Part shown: piece by piece, positions 56,835-64,000 of the stretch
How positions within the stretch are numbered: the first letter of the stretch is position 1
Layout of the letters: every line of letters begins with the position of its first letter
NCBI GenBank assembly: GCA_030142905.1
Contig: JASJOG010000069.1
Coordinates: 675,001-739,000 of the forward strand
From: Heliopora coerulea
Lineage: Eukaryota; Cnidaria; Anthozoa; Scleralcyonacea; Helioporidae
Length of the DNA stretch: 64,000 nt
Direction: 5' to 3'
Translations under genes and position numbers: made by a program
Notes under the pieces: model-generated
What the model saw: only the letters and a program-made list of their open reading frames with translations
Told to the model about the DNA's origin: nothing
The model's database searches: none

Positions 56835-57010
56835 TTTTACTCTTTAGTACATTACAATTTTACTTTTTAAAAGGATGAGCCCTGTGCCTTTTATGAGTTA
56901 ACAGCCATGTCCTTAACCCATTAAAGGGCAAGGACATGCTTTAGTATTTTACTCTGGCTAATGCCAGACAATTTTACTTGTCAAAAGGACAAGCCCTGCC
57001 CCTTAATGAG
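56835..57010 (-). repeat. Minisatellite, same family as 10105-10335
   Basis: Minus strand: TGACAAGTAAAATTGTCTGG, CATTAGCCAGAGTAAAATAC and a second, more diverged unit, with GGGGCAAGG/GGGCATGGC blocks between. The unit order matches the plus-strand tract at 10 kb. Confidence 0.65.
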
Positions 57011-57058
57011 TTAAGACAAGGTGCAGGTTGCAGTATATCATGTTGGTTTAATACACAT

Positions 57059-57210
57059 AAAACAAAGCATACTCTGAATGGCAGCATCTTGTGCACTCAA
57101 GATTTGAGTAATAAACAAGACAGTAATATATACAGTGATATTTCAATTTTATTCCAAAATCATTGTCAAACCTTGTCCAAGATGCTGCTATTTGGAGTAT
57201 GCTTTGTTTT
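57059..57210. mobile_element. Inverted-repeat element (152 bp)
   Basis: Left arm AAAACAAAGCATACTC...GCAGCATCTTG (57059-57091), right arm CAAGATGCTGC...GAGTATGCTTTGTTTT (57178-57210). The loop contains TTTGACAATGATTTTGGAAT (minus), the motif also seen at 8.85 and 16.2 kb. Confidence 0.65.
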
Positions 57211-58177
57211 GTATTTCTTCAAGTTGTTAGTTGGAAATGGATTTTAATACACATGCTCATGTAATTATATACATGTGTGCTCGGGCTTTAATACATCCAA
57301 ATAAAATATGCACTCATAACTCATATCACTCATAAATTTAAATAAATATGTAAATCTGACTAAATATACTCATAAATCATATTACTTATATTATGAAAAT
57401 AAATACATGCACATCAACTATGTACTCCCATTTGAAAAAGGTTGTCAACAGCAATCACTAATATGCTAAGTGATCTCAAATTTGAAACATCCTAATGTAA
57501 AAGTGCACCAAATTTAAATCAAATTGTACATGAAATACTATTCATTTGGGTGCAACTCTTTGGCTTACATCTACTTGTTGGAATTTATGGAATTTCCATA
57601 AATCAGTTGATCTGTTGGATGTCTGAGGGTCTTCTAAGTTCCACTGAATTTTCTTTTTTGTGATGTTCTTTGCACAATTTGAATTAGCAAAATTTGTTTG
57701 AACTCAAAAGGATAGCATCAAGGCTTAATGTATTATAGAAATGTCTCTTATTCAAGTCAAATATATTTCCAATTTAACGGGTACCTAATTACGATGCTAT
57801 TGTTGCCAATTGGCATAGTATACCCAATCCACAGAAGTGCAGGACGTCAGAATTCTTTGTTGACCTTCCTCAACCCGACGGCAATTGACTCCTTTTCAAT
57901 AAGTAGCGACGGTTTTAAGAGCTAAAATTTATCTCTTGCACTTATACCGTATCACGTTTCGCCATTGATCCAAGTCATTTATTTTGATAATAGGTAATAA
58001 ATCACTGAATATTCATGCCGATGTTTAAAAATAATGTATCTGATCCACAAATAGACTTCCGGGAAGAAACCAACAACTTTGATCGGGCGAACCAACTCTG
58101 TATCTCAATATACATGCGCTACCAAAAGTTTTAATCTGTGCCTGATTCGCTTGTTTTGAATGGCAAGTTAGAACAAG
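57211..58177 (+). other. Upstream region of the collagen-like gene
   Basis: No repeat or second gene recognised. The promoter should lie here, but I see no convincing TATA box or initiator. Confidence 0.4.
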
Positions 58178-58432
58178 ATGGGCTCCAAAGGAGCAAGATA
58201 CATCGTATTACCAGCTTACGTTGTCAACATTAGTCTATTGTATGCCCTTCTACTCACAATTGGCCTTATGCTGGCCTGGGTAACGATTCATCGTCATGAG
58301 GAGAGCATCACAGAGCTTAGGCGAATGTTGAAGAACATACAAACTGATGAAAACAAACTGCTACCCACTGCAAAGGGTCCAAGAGGTGACCGTGGAAAAC
58401 TACATTCAGATCTCAACAATGGTAAAAAACAG
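58178..58432 (+). CDS. Collagen-like gene exon 1
   Basis: 85 codons, phase 0 end at CAG before gtaatt. Contains the membrane anchor and GPRGDRGK. Confidence 0.72.
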
Positions 58433-58719
58433 GTAATTTTACGTGAAATTTCATGTCTAATAGCCTCACAGCTTTGTCTAGGTAGCTGTCTCAGTTGAAA
58501 ACATCTGATTCGTCGTACGCCCATTGTTATATCATCAGGACCTAGTTATAGATTACTGTAGCAGATATAGATATTCTGTGTATTTGCTAGATAAATACAG
58601 AGATTTAATTAGGAGACTTCATCTTTATTTAAAGCCACCGTCTGTGACAGATGACTCCAGCCAACGGCCGAGAAGACACTTAACGTCGGAAACAAGTCAT
58701 CAACAGAAAAGAAATACTG
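58178..58719 (+). CDS. Type II membrane protein with collagen-like segment, 5' exons (partial gene)
   Basis: Two exons, 58178-58432 and 58539-58719, join in phase. ATG context is acaagATGGG. Residues 1-11 are a short basic cytoplasmic tail. About 12-38 is one strong hydrophobic helix (VLPAYVVNISLLYALLLTIG), giving a type II anchor. Then a heptad-like charged stretch (HEESITELRRMLKNIQTDEN), then GPRGDRGKLHSD with two Gly-X-Y triplets. Exon 2 encodes DLVIDYCSRYRYSVYLLDKY and a basic, Ser/Thr-rich tail and ends in phase 1 after a split Gly codon, the usual phase of collagen exons. The layout recalls gliomedin- or collectin-like membrane collagens of cnidarians, but no family domain is in the window. 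The gene probably continues to the right. Confidence 0.7.
58539..58719 (+). CDS. Collagen-like gene exon 2
   Basis: Acceptor gttatatcatcag, donor gtaagc. Phase 0 in, phase 1 out, open throughout. Encodes DLVIDYCSRYRYSVYLLDKY through SSQRPRRHLTSETSHQQKRN and T, with a split glycine. Confidence 0.65.
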
Positions 58720-59237
58720 GTAAGCATTGTGAAAGAACTTATAACTGCCAATTCATAGAGGTCTTGATAAATGTTCATTCGTTCAGCGTTTAGAAATATC
58801 TCGTGTGTGCGGGGACGTTGATTCCACCACTGAGGTAGTAATTGTTGTAATTCAATCAGCGATTGTCACCGACTTGTAAAAATTGACTAAATTACAACAG
58901 TCGCCGACAACCGAATTGCAACTGTTATTAATTAAATTGGAACTAGGGCTTATGCACTTTATTTGAGTGTTATGAGTATTTGGCCGTCACTACTGCGGGA
59001 ACATAGAGGAAATGAAGTATAGCCTTATTGTGAATACCTTATAAATATTCCATCAATTTCCATGTAGCACGAGCTAAATTTGACACAAATGATCATTCAC
59101 TTGCAAATGCGGCCTCAAAGCCAGCATATTATCATTCAGCTGTCTTCGCCACCACATCTGGATTGCGTGGTCCCATACGTTTAAGTTGCGAGAAATGTCC
59201 CCTATGGTTATCCTTGAACAATAACTTTCTCGGCTAG

Positions 59238-59310
59238 GTGACTTGTATGAGCTGTCTCGTGTGTCTGATGACAATGTGTTCACTACCTTCCGAGTGCATA
59301 TTGGAGTTGA
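59238..59310 (+). CDS. Candidate exon 3 of the collagen-like gene
   Basis: Acceptor aactttctcggctag and strong donor GTAAGT bound an open stretch that enters in the right phase (1) and encodes (G)DLYELSRVSDDNVFTTFR, VHIGV. A competing open stretch, 59071-59237, after ttccatgtag in the same phase, encodes KFDTNDHSLANAASKPAYYH but runs into TAG. I cannot decide between them. Confidence 0.3.
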
Positions 59311-61197
59311 GTAAGTTCGAAAACGGAACTAACCATGGAATCATGGAAGGCAAACCGACAACTGACTTTTTATTTCGTGTATTTAGAGAATTCGAATGCA
59401 GAACGTGAAATTCTTTATTGAAGGGAACATCGGCTTGTGATTCTTAGTGTCTAATAAAGATTATTAAAATTAAAGACACTACACTGTGTGCATTGATAAG
59501 ATCCTAAGAGGACTTGAATGTCGATGGTTCACAAGTGTACGCTTATCAAAACAATTGTCGAAGTTCAACCATTTGATAACCGGGAGTGAGATTTCGGCCG
59601 CCACGCTTTGGTGTAGGAGCGACTGATTGCAAAAATACCAAGAGAGAATTAATGTTTTTGATAATTAAACGACATCTCATTTACTCATCTACGTCTACTT
59701 CCCAAAACAATGCAAACTAGTAAACATACGCGGTGGATGGAATAGATATTTATGGATGGCTCGTCTCAAGAAAAACAACACCAAAAAGACGGTGTCACAA
59801 CTCACAGTTTCCCACCGCGAATACTGTCCTTTTTAATTAGAAACTCGCGGATAGTGTCTCCTACTCGAAGGTGAAAGACAAAAGCACATACTTTCCTGAC
59901 AAAACGTTTATGTTACAAAATTAAGTAGTTTATGTGACAAAATAAATCAAAACTTATGAGTTATGCAAATGATGTTTTTTTAAAGTTACCACCTTATACA
60001 AACCTCCGTTAAACACTGAAACTGGGCTTTATCGCCTATGGTTGCTTTCGTTACCTTTGCTCTTTTGTTAGTTAATGAAAACCTTGGGAATTGCTTGGAC
60101 TTCAGTAACCCCGTTGCCTATTGTTGCTTTGATGGTTCATATCTGTTATTGTCAAAAACCGAATACCAAAATTGCCGTGGGAGTTGCTTTTTATGAATTA
60201 CATTCCTTTATGAATTATGTGTTACTCGAAACTGATCACTTAAACTTCGAGATTCCTTTCATATTTTCTATCAAAATAAGTAAGAACGGAAAGTTACCGC
60301 ACTAGTTTTGAAATTTTGGAAGGGGGACACTATCTGCTGGGTCACCTGTATGACAAATTGACAATACGGATGTTTAAAAGAAAACTCCAAACTATTTCAC
60401 CGTAGCCAGTGGCTATGTGAAGTTTTCAGGACGGTTTAAATCAACAAACTCGTTTTAATCTTCAGCTTCCCAGAACATGTAACTTTTGTTTCTCGATAAA
60501 TGTTCTTGTATCTGGCTCACGATTCTGTCATTTCTTCCCTTTGAAGTTACCGCAACTCATTGACAAGTAAAAGTGAACTTTTTGTTAATCTGAGTAAATC
60601 AATCCAGGTAATCGCAATTTCTTTTGTCAGTCAAAACGAATTGATCGAATAGAAAATTTACATATTTCTGCAATATTAAAAATACATTATGCAAGTATGG
60701 TTGTTCGCAGCGGTGACGCTCAATGACTTCTGAATTAAGACAAAGTTAACCAAAACATTGACTCACATTTTAGATCCATGGAATAAACTTACTTCTCAAA
60801 AGGTTCACTTTAATTCACGCAAACTACTCCCGACTCTTGGTGCACCACAATCGAATAAAAAAAAATTATTACACCAGGTAAAATAGCGAATCGCAGCCGA
60901 ATAACTAACACCTGAACAAATTCAAGACGCGATGCTCATCGACCAATGGAATTCTCCACGTTGGACATTGAACGACCACAACGCAGTGCGCCTAAAAATG
61001 CTGAAAACTGACCCACTACCCGATTTGATTCTGGTGTCTTTCTCTCCCGCTTCAGGCTCGATCGCTGCGGCATTAAGTATTGTCGTTGTAACCCAATAGT
61101 TACTGAGATTGTAAGTTCGGGGTAGGGTTTGGTTCGGGGTTATTGTTTCCTTTACAATCCCAATAATTATTGAGGTGGTAATAATATTGTACCCATA
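59311..61197. other. Probable intron or intergenic, nothing recognised
   Basis: A 76-codon frame at 60075-60305 has a hydrophobic start but no family I know. No transposon ends seen. Confidence 0.4.
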
Positions 61198-61237
61198 AAT
61201 AAAATCCATTAGATGAGTTCATCTAATGGATTTTATT
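61198..61237. repeat. Perfect 19-bp palindrome with 2-base loop
   Basis: AATAAAATCCATTAGATGA, GT, TCATCTAATGGATTTTATT. It stands exactly at the left border of the Gypsy-like homology. Confidence 0.85.
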
Positions 61238-61238
61238 A

Positions 61239-63682
61239 TTAGTGGAGAAAATATTACTATCGGAGAAAGATAGTATAAAGAAAGTCGATGGGCCGACGCC
61301 ATGGGTAAGTCCTGTATGCATGGTCCCGAATCCAAACGAGGAAATCAGATTACGTGTTGATATGAGACGTGCTAATGAAGCCATACCGCGTGAAAGACAT
61401 CTGATCCCTACAATTGATGAAGTTCTAATCTCCTCAACATGAACCAAGGCACTGTGTTTACAAAGTTAGATATTGAAGTGGGTATTACATCAAATAGAAT
61501 TAGCTGAATATTCTTGCAGTATGACAACAGTTACTACGCATTGCAGATTGTACCGTTCCAAGTGTCTAATGTTTGGTATAACTTCTGCTCCTGAGATTTA
61601 TCGGCGTATAATTCAGCAAGTTTTGCAACAATGTAAAGGTGCTCATAATATTACTGATGATATTATCATACATGGGCCAACAACAGAAGTGCATGATGTG
61701 CGGCTAATTAAAGTTATGGAATAACTGAAAGAGAGTGGACTCACGTTAAGGTGGCTGAACATAGTTTTTCCAGTTTTTCACGCCATATGCTTTTGGGCCA
61801 ACTGAGGAGAAAGTTCATGCTGCAGTGAATGTGAAGAAACCTGAATCAGCCGCCGAAGTGAGAAGTTTTCTGGGGTTTGTGAACCTCTGTAGCCGATTCA
61901 TACCTGTTCTAGCAACAATCACCGAGCCAGTACTAAAGCTTAAGCGAGCCTCGATATCATTCTCTTGGGGCAAAGAGCAGAAAAAATCGTTTAAAGTAAA
62001 AGAAAAGTTGTTCAGTGCGATTGCGTTAGCGTATTTTGATAAAGATACAGAGACGGTAATTGTTGCAGGTAGTAGCCCGGTTTGTTTAGGCACAGTTCTT
62101 TTTCAAAGGCAGCAAGGGCAACTGAAAGTTGTCGCGTACGTTAGTAGGTGCCTGACTGATGTCGAAAGACGTTATTCTCAATCAGAGAAGGAAGCCTTAA
62201 GTATAGTTGGTGGTGTGAATGGTTCCATGTTTACTTTTACGGAGTCAAATTTCAAGTTTTAACTGATCACAAGCCATTACAGGTTGTCCATTCTAAAGCA
62301 CATAAACCCTCAACAACGATCGAAAGATGGCTTTTAAGGCTTCAACCTTGACTTCACAGTCGAATATCTTCCAGGACCGAAAAACATAGCGGATACCTTC
62401 TAACGTATGATTCAGGTCAAATGTAATTCAAAACCCAACGTGGTCTGACCAGTACATCAGATTTATTGCTGAGAAAGCAGCACCTAGAGCCATACCTGTT
62501 CAGGGAATCAAGAATGAGTCTGCTATTGACCAAGAACTATCTTCTCATCTGTTAGAGGAGCTGTACAAGTCCCGAATAGTTATTCCGAGGGCCTTTAGAG
62601 ATCGCCTTGTATATTTGGCTCTCGAAGGCCATTAGGGGGTGGTGAAAACAAAACAACTGATTCGTTCAAAGGTTTGGTGGCCAGGAGTAGGCAGAGACGT
62701 GAAAAGAACATGTAAGACATGTCATGGGTGTCAGTTAGTCTGATATATTCCGAGCCCCGAACCAATGAAGAGAACAATACTACCTGAACAAACCTGGAGA
62801 GATCTAGCTGCAGACCTCTTAGGACCTTTGCTAGAAGGAGATCACGTCTTTGTTGTCCTAGATTATTATAGAAGAGTTTCTGAGGTGGATATATTAAGGT
62901 CTGTCTTATCTAAGGACATTACTGAGAGTCTTGATCGTATTTTGGCAGTTCATGGAATTCCATGTCCAATACGCACAGATAGTGGACCGCAGTTTACCTC
63001 GGAAAAATTCTAAGATTACCTGAGAAGTATTGATGTTCGGCATGTGTCCTCCACAATTTTATGGCCACAATGAAATGGAGAGGTAGAGACAAAACCGCAG
63101 TCTGTTTAAAGTATTGGGAATTGCTCAAGCCTCTGGGAAGAATTGGCGTAGAGAGCTAAATAATTTTCTTCTGGCTTACCGAAGCACTCCACATACTATA
63201 ACCGTATAACGGGAAGGAGTCCAGCTAAGGAGTCCATACTAAACTACCTAGTGTCCAGACACAGCAGCATGAAGACTCGGAAGTAGCCAAGAGAGACTTG
63301 ATAATGAAACGAAAAGGAAAAGTCTGCCGATCAAGAGAGAGGAGCAAGGGATAGTAATATAGAAACCGGAGATGTGGTGTTTTTGAGGAATGATAAATCA
63401 AACAAGAAGCTGTCAGATGAGTTGTACAGATTAACGAACAAAAAAGGCTGTGAAGTAACTGTACTGTCTGATGATGGAGTAATTTATCGGAGGAATTCAA
63501 GTCAGGTAAAGAAATACATCCAGGGTGGTGGACTGAATGCTCGTCGAGATAAATCAATGTCCGAAGAGACTGATACTGTAGATGACGAAGTTATACGAGA
63601 TAGAACTGATAATAGACTGAACCGACCAAAGAGAGAACGTCACCCTCCTGAACGTTTTGACGAGCAGCTGCTTTACAAATAA
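61239..63682 (+). mobile_element. Ty3/Gypsy-type retrotransposon pol, 5'-truncated and decayed
   Basis: Order RT, RNase H, integrase. RT (61242-61724): KVDGPTPWVSPVCMVPNPNE, RLRVDMRRANEAIPRERHLI, GITSAPEIYRRIIQQVL, and ITDDIIIHGPT where the YxDD box has become TDD. RNase H (61825-62400): PESAAEVRSFLGFVNLCSRF, VVAYVSRCLTDVERRYSQSE, KEALSIV, then frameshifted TDHKPLQVVHSKAHKPS. Integrase (62530-63690): LIRSKVWWPGVGRDVKRTCK with CHGCQ (HHCC finger), TWRDLAADLLGPLLEGDHVF, VVLDYYRR, IRTDSGPQFTSEKF (second catalytic Asp), then the C-terminal RPKRERHPPERFDEQLLYK tail. Gag, protease and 5' LTR are absent; many stops. Immobile copy. Confidence 0.92.
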
Positions 63683-64000
63683 TCTGATTACGAGAAGGCA
63701 TTTAATTTTGGAGATAATCAAGTAAAGGATATTCAACCCTTTAGTACCTGAACTGTTTTTCTTTTGATCTTTGTTCTCTCTTTGTTTTTCCTTTGTTCTC
63801 TCATTTGTTCTTTTGTTCTTAGGTGTCCGATAATAACGCACATTATTAGGAAAATATTTCATATGAAAAGACTATTTGGGAATTGTGTTTCGAATATATA
63901 TAAGGTTAGGTAGTAGGAGCAATTTATGTATTTAATTAGATTAATTTTATTTTTAAGAATTTAATTTTGGAAGTTAGTAGAACAAAAGCTGTTTAAATAA
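63683..64000 (+). other. 3' flank of Gypsy pol, possible 3' UTR/LTR start
   Basis: Pyrimidine- and T-rich sequence (TCTTTGTTCTCTCTTTGTTT) after the pol stop codon. An LTR would be expected near here, but its partner is outside or lost, so it cannot be delimited. Confidence 0.3.

Overview
The window is animal nuclear DNA. It is AT-rich, its genes are split by long GT-AG introns, and it is packed with eukaryotic transposable-element remains. No bacterial operon, rRNA gene, CRISPR array or phage is present. The gene families and the mobile-element mix (Penelope-like element with GIY-YIG domain, Crypton-type tyrosine recombinase, THAP-domain element, hAT and Tc1/mariner-type MITEs, tRNA-derived SINEs, Gypsy) best suit a cnidarian, probably an anthozoan such as a stony coral. 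That placement is inferred from composition, not from a search.

Four host genes can be supported. (1) The last two exons of a DCUN1D1/2-like gene (DCN1-like neddylation co-E3) lie at 51-3713 (+). (2) A complete three-exon RNF7/RBX2 gene (RING subunit of cullin ligases, 114 aa) runs from 19234 down to 12545 (-). (3) A complete eight-exon phospholipid scramblase gene (318 aa) runs 32624-54542 (+). (4) The first exons of a gene for a type II membrane protein with a short collagen-like stretch start at 58178 (+) and probably continue past the window. DCUN1D and RNF7 are convergent, RNF7 and the scramblase are divergent, and the scramblase and the collagen-like gene are in tandem. DCN1-like proteins and RBX proteins act in the same reaction, NEDD8 transfer to cullins.

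Layout: 0-4 kb, DCUN1D 3' end with an AT microsatellite in its intron. 4-12.5 kb, intergenic with repeat fragments, a LINE remnant, telomere-like sequence and a minisatellite. 12.5-19.2 kb, RNF7, whose second intron hosts a LINE with C-terminal zinc fingers and a MITE close to the last acceptor. 19.2-32.5 kb, a dense transposon graveyard: two inverted Crypton copies, an LTR-like pair, hAT elements with target duplications, a THAP pseudogene and nested insertions. 32.6-54.5 kb, the scramblase gene with MITEs, SINEs, LINE and Penelope pieces in its introns. 54.9-55.6 kb, a Merlin/ISXO2-type transposase relic. 58.2-59.3 kb, the collagen-like gene start. 61.2-63.7 kb, a decayed Gypsy pol.

Most other open frames in the window are chance or antisense frames. 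Exon borders were set by splice-site consensus, phase continuity and remembered family sequence, without alignment tools. No wholly new biological system was recognised. The most notable items are the clustered neddylation genes, the RNF7 start abutting a dispersed repeat, the foldback Penelope element with ribozyme-like cores, and an unidentified decayed coding frame at 21786-22289.
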